The translations under genes and the position numbers were made by a program. A stretch of DNA of 64,000 bases, taken from positions 19,390,148-19,454,147 of the forward strand of contig NC_082687.1 of NCBI RefSeq assembly GCF_949987515.2. Reading direction: 5' to 3'. The notes beneath the pieces were generated by a model, which was not told where the DNA came from, made no database searches, and saw only the letters and a program-made list of their open reading frames with translations. Source of the DNA: Delphinus delphis (taxonomy: Eukaryota; Chordata; Mammalia; Artiodactyla; Delphinidae). This document shows positions 48,171-60,579 of this stretch, one piece after another; within the stretch, counting starts at the first letter, position 1, and the number at the start of each line of letters is the position of its first letter.

Positions 48171-49292
48171 ACAATATAAAAAGGCATGGACCCTAGCCTT
48201 AGTGAAAGCTATGTTTGTTAGTTCTTTTTGAAATCTGATTTTGGAACCATTCTTTTGACCTGGAGGTCTAAGAGTTCACTGTTTACCACTTTCAATAAAT
48301 AGGACATTTGCATAATTGTTTCTCATTCTCTATGTTTTGGGATGATTTGCAGGAATAAAAAAGGGGAAATGTTGACTCTACACTATAATTTTCAAACTGG
48401 CAGTCGTCTAGTTTCCAATCATCTCTGTTATTTTTTATTTTTGTTTAGTATTCCACAGTACATTGAGTTAGTTTTTTTGGTTACAAATGAAAAATGTTAC
48501 AATTGGAAATTATAGACAATTTATTACAGTAAAGTGCACATAAGGTACAAGTAATTTCATGTTAATTGTCTCCCCTGAAACAGAGAAGCACTAAAAATTT
48601 GTGGCAAAATTTTGAGTGATTCTCCACACCCATCATTTTTATTTCCTTGAAGAATTCAAATTTTATTGGCCATTTAAATTATGATATCACTATTGTGTAA
48701 AAATATTGAGGAAATACATTTTATCTTCAAATTGTGTACCTATTGATATTTGATAGGAGAAAATCTTATACTTTCTGAACAACATAGGACTACATATGAA
48801 GACACTATTAGCGCTCATCTTCCCATATTCAATTTTTAGACTCTGATTTCTTATAATAACTTAGATGTACCTACAAAGTAGAAAATATAACAGTGTTGTG
48901 TGGAAAAAAAATTCAAAGATGATAAATTTGTCTGAGCTACAAGCATACAACCAAAATGTAGACCTATAAGCAATTTGTAAGCCATGCATAAAATAACTTT
49001 TATGTGTGGGTTGTGTCCCTTGACAAAATTGGTATTAATTGCTGTGGTCTATGCAATAATAATTTGTTTTCATAAACAGCTTAAATGTGCTACATTACTT
49101 TATGTTTCAAATTGCAATTTGTGTTGAATACATTAAGTCTGGGTTTTTAAAATAATGGGTGAATTAGTATGAAAGATGTGAAATTCAATTTTTGTCCTTT
49201 TTCTACTTCCCCTCTATCCCACAGAGAAATTATTCAAGGAAGAAAGGAAACTTATTATTCAGGAGCATTATATGATAAAGAGAATAATAAGT

Positions 49293-49608
49293 AGGGATCT
49301 TCCCGCACCAGGGCTCAAACCCATGTCCCTTGCATTGGCAGGTGGATTCTTTTTTTTTTTTTTTTTTTTTTTTTTTTGCAGTACACGGGCCTCTCACTGT
49401 TGTGGCCTCTCCTGTTGTGGAGCACAGGCTCCGGATGCACAGGCTCAGCAGCCATGGCTCACGGGCCCAGCCGCTCTGCAGCATGTGGGATCTTCCTGGA
49501 CCGGGACACGAACCTGTGTGCCCTGCATTGGCAGGCAGACTCTCAACTTCGCCACCAGGGAAGCCCTGGCAGGTGGATTCTTAACCACTGCACCTCCAGG
49601 GAAGTCCC
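49293..49608 (-). mobile_element. Older CHR SINE head fragment, split by a younger SINE
   Basis: The left part (49293-49350) is the reverse complement of a CHR SINE tRNA head up to 'TGCATTGGCAGGTGGATTCT' near 49331. It resumes at 49567 with 'tggcaggtggattcttaaccactg' and ends with 'CTCCAGGGAAGTCCCAGG' near 49591. The young SINE at 49351-49566 interrupts it. Confidence 0.85.
49336..49581 (-). mobile_element. Young CHR SINE nested in an older CHR SINE
   Basis: The insert is 49351-49566: a long T run, then 'TACACGGGCCTCTCACTGTT' near 49382, ending 'GCCACCAGGGAAGCCC' at 49551-49566. Its 15-bp target duplication, TGGCAGGTGGATTCT (49336-49350 and 49567-49581), is itself part of the host SINE. Both elements point the same way. 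Confidence 0.9.
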
Positions 49609-52600
49609 AGGCCATTTCTGTCATTACCATTAGTATAGGCATGTGCTGTACACTAGGGTAATTGCGTCACCTCCCATTGAACACAACCTCCCATTTCTGC
49701 CTTAATACCATTGTTCTTATGCTGCCTTCTTTATGTGGAGTACCTTTACCCATATTTTTAATTGAAATCCTGGCCATCCTTCAAGGTCAGTTGAAAATCT
49801 GCTTTATCAATGAATTCATCTCAGATCCTTTCTGCTTGAAAATATTCTCCTCATCTCTAATTCTATTAACCTTTTATTATTGCTTACTTATGACTCTCCT
49901 TATATCCTTTGTAATTATTTTTGACAATTTCTTTTCTCCTCATTACTTCTGTTTCAAAATTTAATGCTGGTAACTTTCTTTCTAAAATATTTCAGCACTT
50001 TAAACATCCAAAAACTAACAGAAGAGTACAAATTATGCTTTTAAGTGCAGATTTATAAATGTTTGCTGGTGCAGTTGGGTTTTCACTTTGTTGATGATGC
50101 AAAGGTTTACTGTGGTATTCTTGTCAAGATTACATGATCTGAAATTTGGGAGGGCTCAAGATAGCAGTGTAGGAATATCTAAACTCATATTTCCCAGGAA
50201 CCCAACAAATCTACAACTATATATGGAATAATTCCATAAGAAAGGGACTTGAAAACTGGATGAACAGAGACTCTACAACAAAGGGCAAAAGGCCAGTACA
50301 CTTGGCTCAACAGGGAATATGTCCAAGAAAACTATTGAACTGTAGGAAACAGAAAACCCGCTCATAAAGGGCTCCCAAACAATGCACTCGACATGAAAAC
50401 CAGTGCAAAAATACCAGATTGAAAAGCTCACTTACTAATGGAGAGGCCATTAGTGGAGTGGAGAGTGTACCCACTTACTAATCTTAAAGCATCTGAAGCA
50501 TGTGCCAGAGAGGCAGGAACCAGTTCGGATGCTCCACAGAGACTAAGACACTGGCAGGAGCCTTTTTTTTTTTTTTTTTTTTTTATCTCAGGCTACCTTT
50601 CTAAAGCTGGCACTGGTAGGTGCCAGTTTTGAGTTCTCCTGACCTGTTACCACCAGTGGACACACGCTGCTGAGAGCCACACCTACCCCTGTGCCTCAAC
50701 TAGATCTTAAAGCCAGGCCAGGGCTAGCCCTGCCCACCAGTGTGCTGTAGCAGTGTGGCTCTGCCACAACAAGAAGGTACACAAAACCCACAAGGGGGCA
50801 TCCCTTGAGCACCTGGCTCTCCTGGCAGAAAAAGACTATGTCTAAGCCCCACAGGATGTCTTCTCAGTAAGGCCACTCCTTCTAGACTGGGAGAGATAGC
50901 TAATTTACCTACCACATAGAAACACAGAGAATTAGGCAAAATTAGGAAAAAGAGGAGTATGTTCCAATCAAAAGGATGAGACAAACTTCAAAAAAAGATC
51001 TGAATGAGTTGAAGATAAGCTATATTTGATAATGAGCTCAAAGTTATGGTCATAAAGATGCTTACTGAACTCAGGGGAAGATAGGATGAACACACTGAGA
51101 ACTTCAACAAAGAAAGAGAAAATACAAGAAAATACCAAACAGAAGTTATAACTGAACTGAAAAATAAACTGGAAGGGTTCAACAGTAGACTGGATGAGGT
51201 AGAAGAATGAATGAGCGAGCTGGAAGACAAAACAATGACACTCACCCAGGTAGGGCAGCAAAATGAAAAAAGAATTTTAAAAAGTGAAGGTACCTTAAGG
51301 GACCTTTGGGACAACATCAAGAAGATTAATATTGATATTTGCATTATAGGAAACCCAGAAGGAGAAGAGAGAGAGAAAGGGCCCAAAAATTTATTTGAAG
51401 AAATGGTGGCTGAAACACTTCCCTAATTTGGAGAAGGAAACAGACAACCAGGCCCAGGAAATCCAGAGAGTTTCAAATAAGGGAAATACAAAGGAACTCA
51501 TACCAAAAGACACATTATAATTAAAATGGTAAAAATTAAGGATAAAGAGAGAATTCTAAAGGCAGCAAGAGTAAAACAACTTGTTTCATACAAGGGAATC
51601 CCATAAGGCTATCAGCAGACTTTTCAGCACAAACTTTACAGGACAGAAGGGAGAATGGCATGACATTCAAAGTGCTGAAAGGAAAACACTTCCATCCAGG
51701 AATTCTCTGCCTAGCAACATTATCATTAAGTGTGTGTTGGGGGAGTGGATAAAGAGATAAAGCTTTAGAATATGTTCAAGTTGCAGTTGCTAGCAACTTA
51801 AAAAGGCAACTGCTTACTTTGAATTTTACATGTGAACCTCACAGTAATAGCAAGGAAAAAACAGTAAGTACACAAAAGAAATGACAAATGAATCTAAGCG
51901 TAACACTAAAGAAAACTACCAAACACAAGGAAAGAGAGAAAGAGGAGAAGAAAGGAAGTTAGAGGAACTACACAAACATACAGAAAACAGTGAACAAAAT
52001 GGCAATAAGTACATGCCTATCAATAATTATTTTAAATGTAAATAGACTAAATTTGCCAATCAAAGACATAGAGTGCTTGAATGGATATAAAAACAAGATT
52101 CACCTATATGTTGCCTACAAGAGGCTCACTTCAGAAGAAAGGACACATACTAAAAGTGAAGGAATGGAATGAGATAATCCATGCAAATGGAAATGAAAAG
52201 AAAGCTGCAGTAGCTATATTCATATCAGACAAAATAGACTTTAAAACAAAGACTGCGATATAAGATAAAGAAAGGCATTGCGTAATGCTAAAGGCGTCAA
52301 TCCAGCAAGAAGATATAAATTTGTAAATGTATATTCATCCAACAGAGGAGTAACAAGATATATAAAGCAAATATTAATGGACTTAAAGAGAGAAATTGAA
52401 AGAAATACAGTAACAGTAGGGGACTTTCACACTGCACTTACATCAATGGATACATCATCTAGACAGAAAAAGAAATAAGGAAACACTTTCCTTAAATGAC
52501 CCATTAGACCAGATTGACTTAATAGATATATATTGAACATTCCATTCAAAAGCAGCAGAATTAACATTTCTTTTTAAGAGCACATGGAACATTCTCCAGG

Positions 52601-53163
52601 ATGGATTATATGTTAGGTCACAAAATAAGTTTCAGTAAGTTCAAGAAGAATGAAACCATATCAAGCAGCTTCTCCAACCATAATAGTATGAAACTAGAAA
52701 TCAATCACAAGAAGAAAAAAATGAGAAAAAAAACCCCAAAACCTGGAGATTAAACAACATACTATTGAACAACCAATGGGTCATCAAAGAAATCAAAGGA
52801 GAAATAAAAAATACCTAGAGATAAATGAAAACAGAAATAGAATGTGTCAAAATCTGTGGGATACAGCAAAAATGCTCCTAAGAAGGAAGTTTATAGCAAT
52901 ATAGGCCTACATTAGGAAACAAGAAAAATACCCAATAAACAAGCTAACTTTACACCTAAAAGGAACTAGAAAAGAGGAACAAATAAAGCCCAAAATTAGT
53001 AAAGGGAAGGCAATAATAAATATCAGAGAAATATATTAGAGACAGAAAACAATAGAAAAGATCAATGAAACTAAGAACTGTTCTTTGAAACAATAAAATC
53101 AAAAAATTTTAGGTAGACTAACGAAGAAAAAAAGAGAGAGAACTCAAATAAATAAGATCAGAA

Positions 53164-53574
53164 ATGAAAGAGAAGTTACAGGTGATACCACAGAAATACA
53201 AAGGATCATGGGACTACCACGAAAAATTATATGCCAACAAATTGGACAACCTAAAAGAAATGGATAAATTCCTAGAAACATACAATCTTTCAAGACTAAG
53301 TCATAAAGAAATAGAAAATCTGAATAGACTGATTAGTAGTAAGGATATTGAAACTATTAAAAACAAAAACAAAAACCCAGGACCAGACGGCTCCACTGGT
53401 GAATTCTACAGAACATTCAAAGAAGATTTAATACCTATCCTTTTAAAGCTCTTACAAAAAATTATAGAGGTGAGAAACCTTCAAAACATATTTTACAAAG
53501 CCAGCATTATCCTGATACCAAAACCAGACAAGGACACCACAAAAAAAGAGAAAATTACAGGCCAATATCCTTGA
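53164..53574 (+). pseudogene. L1 ORF2 reverse transcriptase fragment, N-terminal part
   Basis: The 136-codon open stretch includes [15 protein letters not shown] and ILIPKPDKD, the conserved start of the L1 reverse transcriptase domain. It ends in a stop where the normal protein would continue, and the frame resumes with a shift. It is a decayed fragment of ORF2 of the L1 at 50147-56240. Confidence 0.85.
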
Positions 53575-54147
53575 TGAACATAGATGCAAAAATTCTCAAC
53601 AAAACGTTAGCAAGATTAATCCAACAATAAATTAAAAAGATGATGCACCATGATCAAGAGGGATTTATTCTAGGAATGCAAGGATGGTTCAATATCTGCA
53701 AATTAGTCAACATGGTACATCACATTAACAAAATGCAGGATAAAATTCATATGATCATTTCAATGCATACAGAAAAAAATTGACACAATTCAAAATATAT
53801 TTATGATTAAAAACTCTAAACAAAGTGGGTAGAGAGAGAGCATACCTCAACATAATAAAGGCCATATATGATAAACTTGTAGCTAACATCATACTCAACA
53901 GTGAAAATCTGAAATCTTTTCCTCTAAGATTAGGAACAAGACAGATATGCCTCTTTTGCCACTTTTATTCAACATAGTACTGGAAATTCTAGCCACATAT
54001 TTAGGCAAGAAAAAGAAATAAAAGATATCCAAAGCAGAAAGGGAGAAGTAAAACTGTCACTATTTGCAGATGACATAATGCTATCTATAGAAAACCCTAA
54101 AAACTCCACCAAAAAAATTCTAGAACTAATAAATTAATTCAGTAAAT

Positions 54148-54630
54148 TTGCAGGATACTAAATCAATATACATAGATCTGTGGTGTTTCTATTCACTAAT
54201 AAAGAAATATCAGAAATACAAAATTAAGAAAGCAATCCCATTTACAGTTGCATCAAAAAGAATAAAATTCCTGGTAATAAATTTAAGCAAGAAGGTGAAA
54301 TACCTGTACACTGAAAACTGTAAGACACTGATGAAGGAAATTGAGGAGGACACAAATATATGGAAAAATGTTCTGTACTCATGGATTGAAAGAATTAATA
54401 TTGTAAAAATGTCCATACTACCCAAAGCAATCTACAGATTCATTGCCATCCCTATCAAAATACCAATGACATATTTCACAGAACTAGAACAAATAATTCA
54501 AAAATTTGAATGGAACAACCAAACATCCCAAATAGCTAAAACAATACTGAGAAAGAAGAACAAAGATAGAGGTATCACACTTCCTGATTTCAAGCTATAC
54601 TACAAAGCTGTAGTAATCAAACCAGTGTGA
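54148..54630 (+). pseudogene. L1 ORF2 fragment after the reverse transcriptase core
   Basis: The 160-codon stretch contains [20 protein letters not shown] and [19 protein letters not shown], typical of the L1 ORF2 region after the catalytic FADD motif (54063-54074). Both sides are closed by stops. No function is expected. Confidence 0.85.
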
Positions 54631-54943
54631 TACTGGCCCAAAATAGGCACAGATCAATAAAACAAAATTGAGAGCTCAGAAATGAACCTACATATATATG
54701 GACGATTAACTTATGGTAAGGAGCAAAGAACATACAATGGAGAAAGATATTATCTTCAATAAATGGTGTTGGTAAAACTGGATAGTCACATGCAAAAGAA
54801 TGAAACTATCAATAGATCACTGTCTTACACCATACACAAAAGTTAAATAAAATGGATTGGAAACTTGAATATAAGACATGAAACCATAAAATTCCTAGAA
54901 GAAAACATAGGCAGTAACATCACTGACATCTGTCTAGGCAATG

Positions 54944-55166
54944 TTTTTTTTCTATTTTTTTTAACAGCTTTATTGGAGTATAATTGCTTTACAATGTGTG
55001 TTAGTTTCTGCTGTATAACAAAGTGAATCAGCTATACGTATACATATATCCCCATATCCCCTCCCTCTTGCGTCTCCCTCCCACCCTCCCTATCCCACCC
55101 CTCTAGGTGGTCACAAAGCACCAAGCTGATCTCCCTGTGCCATGTGGCTGCTTCCCACTAGCTATG
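54944..55166 (-). mobile_element. Truncated L1 3' end, antisense, inserted in the older L1
   Basis: The + strand has T runs, then 'TTTATTGGAGTATAATTGCT' near 54970, and ends near 'cttcccactagctatg'. It is the reverse complement of an L1 3' end, about 220 bp, and splits ORF2 of the host L1. After it the host sequence resumes with 'GCATCTGACTCTAAAGGCAA' near 55173. Confidence 0.85.
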
Positions 55167-56289
55167 TTATATGCATCTGACTCTAAAGGCAAGGGAAACG
55201 AAAGCAAAAATAAGTAGGATTACATCAAATTAAAACGCTTCTGCACAGGGAAGGAAACCATCATCAGAACTAAAAGGCAGCCTATTAAATGGGATAAGAT
55301 AATTGTAAATTATATATCCAAAGAGGGATTACTATCCAAAATATATAAAGTAACCATACAAGTCAATAAAAATACAAATAACTCGATTAAAAATGGGGAG
55401 AGGATCTGGATAGACGTTATTCCCAAAAAGACATACTGATGGCCAACAGGCACATGAAAAATTGTTCAGCATCCCTGACTATTTGGAAAATGCAAATAAA
55501 AAACACAATGATATATTACCTAACACCTATTACAATGTCTATTATCAAAAAGACAAGGAATAACAAATGTTGTAGAAGATGTGGAGAAAATGGAACTCTT
55601 GTACACTGTTGGTGGGACTGTTAATTGGTGCAGCCAGTATAAAAAACAGTATAGAGATTCCTCAAAAAGTTAACAATAGAACTGCCATCTGACCCACCCG
55701 TTCCACTTCTGGATTTTTATCCAAAAAATACAGAAACACTAACTGAAATATACATTCACCCATATGTTCATTGCAGCATTTTTTACAATAGCTAAGATAT
55801 GGAAACAACCTAAGCGTCCATCTGTGCATGAGTGGATAAAGAAGATGTGGTATATTCACAATGGGATACTATTCAGCCATAAAAAGGAGTGAAATTCTGC
55901 CATTTGTAACAACATGGGTGGACTTGAAGGTATTAAGCTAAGTGAAATCAATCAAACAGAGAAAAACAAATACCACATGATCTCAATCATATGTGGAATC
56001 TAAAATAAAAACCTAACAAAATAAATCCAAAACAAACTTATAGATACAGAGATCAGATTAGTGGTTACCAAAGGGGAAGAGAGGGTTGGAGGTAGGTGAA
56101 ATGACTGAAGGAAGTCAACTGTATGGTGGTGGATGGTAACTGGACTTGCTGTGGTGATCACTTTGTGGTGTATACACATCATGTTATAATGCTGTACACC
56201 CGGAAGTTATATAGTAATAAAAAAACTGAATCTAATCATAAGGAAATATCCGACAAACTCAAACTAAAGGGAATTCCACAAGATTATTT

Positions 56290-58190
56290 CTTTGTACTCT
56301 TCAAAATATTAAGTTCAAGTACCTAGGAATAAACCTACCTAAGGAGGCAAAAGGCCTGTACTAAGGAAACTATAAGATACTGATGAAAGAAATCAAAGAT
56401 GACACAAACAGATGGAGAGATATACCATGTTCTTGGGTTGGAAGAATCAATATTGTCAAAATGATTATACTACCCATAGTAATCTACAGAGTCAATACAA
56501 TCCTTATCTAATTACCAAAACCACTTTTCACAGAATTAGAACAAAAAATTTTACAATTAGTATGGAAACACGAAAGACCCCAAATAGCCAAAACAATCTT
56601 GAGAAACAAAAGTGGAGCTGGAGGAACCAGACTTCCTGACTTCAGACTATACTACAAAGCTACAGTAATCAAAACAGTATGGTAATAGCACAAAAAGAAA
56701 TATAATCAATGGAACAGGATAGAAAGTCCAGAGATAAACCCACGTAATTATGGTCACCTCATCTATGACAAAGGAGGCAAGAATATACAATGGAGAAAAG
56801 ACAGTCTCTTCAGTAAGTTGTGCTGAGAAAACTGGAGAGCTACATGTTAAAGAATGAAATTAGAGCATTCTCTAACACTGTACACAAAAATAAACTCAAA
56901 ATGTATTAAAGACCTAAATGTAAGACCAGACACCATAAAACTCTTAGAGGAAAACATAGGCAGAACATTTTCTGACAAAAATCGCAGCAAGATCTTTTTT
57001 GATCCACTTCCTAGAGTAATGAAAACAGAAACAAAAATAAACAAATGGGACCTAATTAAACTTAAAAGCCTTTGTACAGCAAAGGAAACCATAAACAAAA
57101 TGAAAAGACAACCCTCAGAGTGGGAGAAAATACTTGCAAATGAAACAACCAACAAGGGGTTAATCTCCAAAATATATAATGCAAACAGCTCATGCAGCTC
57201 AATATCAAAAAAAAAAACCAACCCAATCAAAAAATGGGTGGAAGATCTAAATAGACATTTCTCCAAAGAAGACATACAGATGGCCAAAAAGCACATGAAA
57301 AGATGCTCAGTATCACTAATTATCAGGGAAATGCAAATCTAAACTACAATAAGGTATCAGCTCACCTGAGTCAGGATGGCCATCATCAAAAAGTCTACAA
57401 ACAGTAAGTGTTGGAGAGAGTGTAGAGAAAAGGGAACCCTCCTACACTGTTGGTGGGAATGTAAGTTGGTACAGCCACTATGGAGAACAGTATGGAGGTT
57501 CCTTAAAAAACTAAAAACAGAGCTACCATATGATCCGGCAATCCCATTCCTGAGTGTATAGCTGGAGAAAACCATAATTCTAAAAGATACTCCAAACATT
57601 GGGTGCATCCCCAATGTTCGTTGCAGCACTATTTACAATATCCAAGATATGGAAGCAACCTAAATGTCCATCGACAGAGGAACAGCTAATGATGATGTGG
57701 TACATATATACAATGGAATATTACTCAGCTATAAAAAATAATGAAATAATGCCATTTGCAGTAATGTGGATGGACCTAGAGATTCTCTTAGTGAAGTAAG
57801 TCAGTCAGACAGAGAAAGACAAATATCGTATCATATCGCTTATATGTGAAATCTAAAAAAATGGTACAAGTGAACTTATATACAAAACAGAAATAGAGCC
57901 ACAGGTGTAGAAAACAAGCATGATTACCAAGGAGGAAAGAGGGGAGAGGGTTAAATTGGGAGATTGGGACTGACATACACACACTACTATAAATAAAATA
58001 GATAACTAATAAGAACCTACTGTATAGCATATGGAACTCTACTCAATACACTGTAATGACCTATATGGGAAAAGAATCTAATAAAGGGTGGATATATGTA
58101 TATGTAAAACTGATTCACTTTGCTGTACAGCAGAAGCTAACAAAGCATTGTAAATCAACCATTCTCCAATAAAAATGAATTTAAAAAAAC
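56290..58190 (+). mobile_element. Second L1, 5'-truncated, sense
   Basis: It starts inside ORF2 ('AGTACCTAGGAATAAACCTA' near 56319). ORF2 then runs with stops to about 57560, and the 3' end finishes in 'CTCCAATAAAAATGAATTTA' near 58164. The longest open stretch is 56854-57342 (162 codons, with NTVHK-like '[20 protein letters not shown]'). It is less decayed than the L1 just upstream. Its left end directly abuts that L1's 3' end. Confidence 0.85.
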
Positions 58191-58454
58191 CTAAAGGATG
58201 AGTTATTGTTCCAGATGAAAGGAATCTAAAGTTGCATGAAAACTATATACAGTGAATAATCCTGACTTGAATGCCGAACTAGGAAATAAATAAGACAATT
58301 GATGAAATTTTATTATGGACTATATATTAGATAGCAGCATTGCACAATGTTCAATTCTCAGAGTTTTAAATTGTTAGATGATATGCAAGAGAATATCCCT
58401 GTTTTTAGGAAATATACATTGAAATGTTTAGGAGTAATGGGGCGTGATGTCAAC

Positions 58455-58505
58455 TGTCATGCATACACACAACACACACATACATACACACATAGACAAA
58501 ACCAT
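58455..58505. repeat. Short (CA)n-rich tract
   Basis: The stretch has imperfect CA/CATA units from 'cacacaacacacacatacatacacacata'. Confidence 0.75.
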
Positions 58506-59159
58506 CTATTTACAAAGACATGTATGTATACAAATGTGTGTGTATGACTATTGGCTAAACATCCTGAGTTATCTCCTACACATATCTGTCGTTCTAAGAG
58601 ATGAACAAAAAGCAAAGTAAGCACATTCTTGTGATATGTGCTGATAGTTGTGCGTATTTGAGAGGTGGTGGCTTTTGAAGGAGGACATATTTCAGTGCAT
58701 GCACTGTGACGCTACACCTATTTACCCTGTGGTTGGCATTCATGAAGCCTGCAAATGTCTATCTTGTACGTAATAATATAGCCATTCTTACTGTGGGGTG
58801 GGGGAGGGGGGTCATCTGGCATGAGAAGTCATGTTCACTCTGTATTGTTTACTGATTTTTTTTCTTCTGCATAATATTTTAGCCCTTTATGTCAAGTACC
58901 ATGTCTTATACTCTGGTTTATTGTGTATTTTGTTTCTTAGTTGAGTAGTTCAAAACCGTAAGATGATGATTAGGAATCATAAATTCATACTGAGTTTCTC
59001 TCCCAGATTTCCTGCGTTAGGGTGAATGTTTAAAGGAAAAACTTGTTATTTTTCATTAAACGTTAAATAAATATATTTCCCACAGAAACCCTATTATTTG
59101 CCTTTGAGCCTAGAATAATAGGCATAGCTAAGAGCTGACTTAGTTAATAATACTTTTCA

Positions 59160-59260
59160 CCTGATATTATTGTGATGATTCAGTTATTTAATACACTTAA
59201 AGCACTTACAAGAGTTCCTCGCAGAGAATCCGTGCTCAATAAATATAAGCTAGTTTTATT
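59160..59260 (+). mobile_element. MIR 3' end
   Basis: The stretch 'cttaaagcacttacaagagttcctcgcagagaatccgtgctcaataaat' fits the 3' part of a MIR. Confidence 0.55.
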
Positions 59261-59288
59261 ACTTTTCTGTCTATACATTAATTTAGAG

Positions 59289-59400
59289 AAAGGGAGGGAG
59301 GGAGGGAGAAATAGAGGGAGGGAGGAAGGACAAAAGAGGAGAAGGGAAATAAGGGAGAAGGAGGAGAGGGGAGGAAGCATCTGAGAGTGGGGGAGAGATG
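59289..59400 (+). repeat. Polypurine GGGA tract with G-quadruplex motif
   Basis: About 110 bp are almost purely purine. At 59292-59306 four GGG runs are separated by single A residues, a canonical G-quadruplex motif with minimal loops. Confidence 0.9.
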
Positions 59401-60579
59401 CAGAAGGAGAGAGACAGGTACTCTAGGACTGCAAAGAGAGGCCAAGGTGTTATTGATTGGTCAAGTAAGAGAAATCAGAGTTGTGAATGGAAAGCTCAAG
59501 GTTGAAAGAATATCAAGGAAAGAAGTGAGTCAAATACTAGGTAAACCATAAAAAATCTAGGAGAGGTTAGAGTTCAGGAAACAGAAAACAGGTGGGAATT
59601 GAAGTAGGATGAAATAGGAAGAGGAGAATTGATTTAAGTCACCAAGGGTGATAACAAAGAATAGCTTCATTTATTTTGGGATTTACACCTACTCCTTGGG
59701 TGGGCCCAAGCCGATCAGCAGGTGAGGGCCTGAAGCCTTTGGACCTGCTCAGAAACCTTCAGGGAGTAGGAAGGAGGAGACTGGAGAGAAATGATGTTTT
59801 CTGTTTCTGTAACTGGTCAGTTAGATAACAGCTTGTTTTTCTCACTAGCTAGATGTGGTAAATATGAACAAAAGGATATATACGTTAAAAGCGAGCAGGA
59901 AGTCTGTTTTCCAGTGGTTCTAGTTGTTCATTTTCACAATTTGATGTGTTTGGGCTTTCTGTGATAAGATGAACGGATTAGAACCACACTCCTCCTAGTT
60001 TATTGTTTGTAGTTTTCAAAGTTTAACTTTTTTTGGTAAGAACTTACAAATGTTAAATTAAGTGTACTGGTTTTATGAAGTAAAGGAAGTCTTCTCAAAT
60101 TGTTGCGTTAAGTGAAGGGAGCCTTCCTACCTTGTTCCAACTTTGTGTACTAGCAAGAGAAATAAATACACATTATTATTCACTGTGTGGGTCTCTGTAC
60201 ATCCCCATCAGATTCTTCAGAGTAGTGGGGAGGGGGCTGACCAAAACTTCAGATACCTGGCTCCCTCTAGTTCTATTGAGTAAAATCTCTGGGAGTGAGT
60301 TGTGAAGAGCGAGTAGCAGAGGCCATGGAAATAAACAATAAATGAGTGCCCCTGTGGCTAGTGCACTCTGAAGCTTAAGAACCACTGATCTGGACTAATT
60401 GTCTCATGAATATAATCCTTGTTGATGGATAATTAAGTATCACTCAAAGAATTAGAAATAGTGGCTTTGTGCATTTAAAATCAGTATCTCTCCTCTTTTG
60501 TTTGAAATAGTTGGAATGCACCTCAATTTATCTATCAGTTTTATTATCCACATAAATTGTGACTACCTATAGAGGTTTT

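Larger units (their letters stand above)
50147..56240 (+). mobile_element. Nearly full-length but dead L1 LINE, sense
   Basis: All L1 regions appear in order over about 6.1 kb. The 5' region with 'CAAATCTACAACTATATATG' lies near 50206. ORF1 remnants span 51180-51800. ORF2 starts near 51990 with endonuclease-like sequence. Reverse transcriptase follows at about 53160-54640, then the C-terminal part and the 3' end. The catalytic FADD is still readable at 54063-54074. ORF1 and ORF2 are broken by many stops and frameshifts, so the copy cannot be active. Another L1 piece interrupts it at 54944-55166. Confidence 0.85.
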
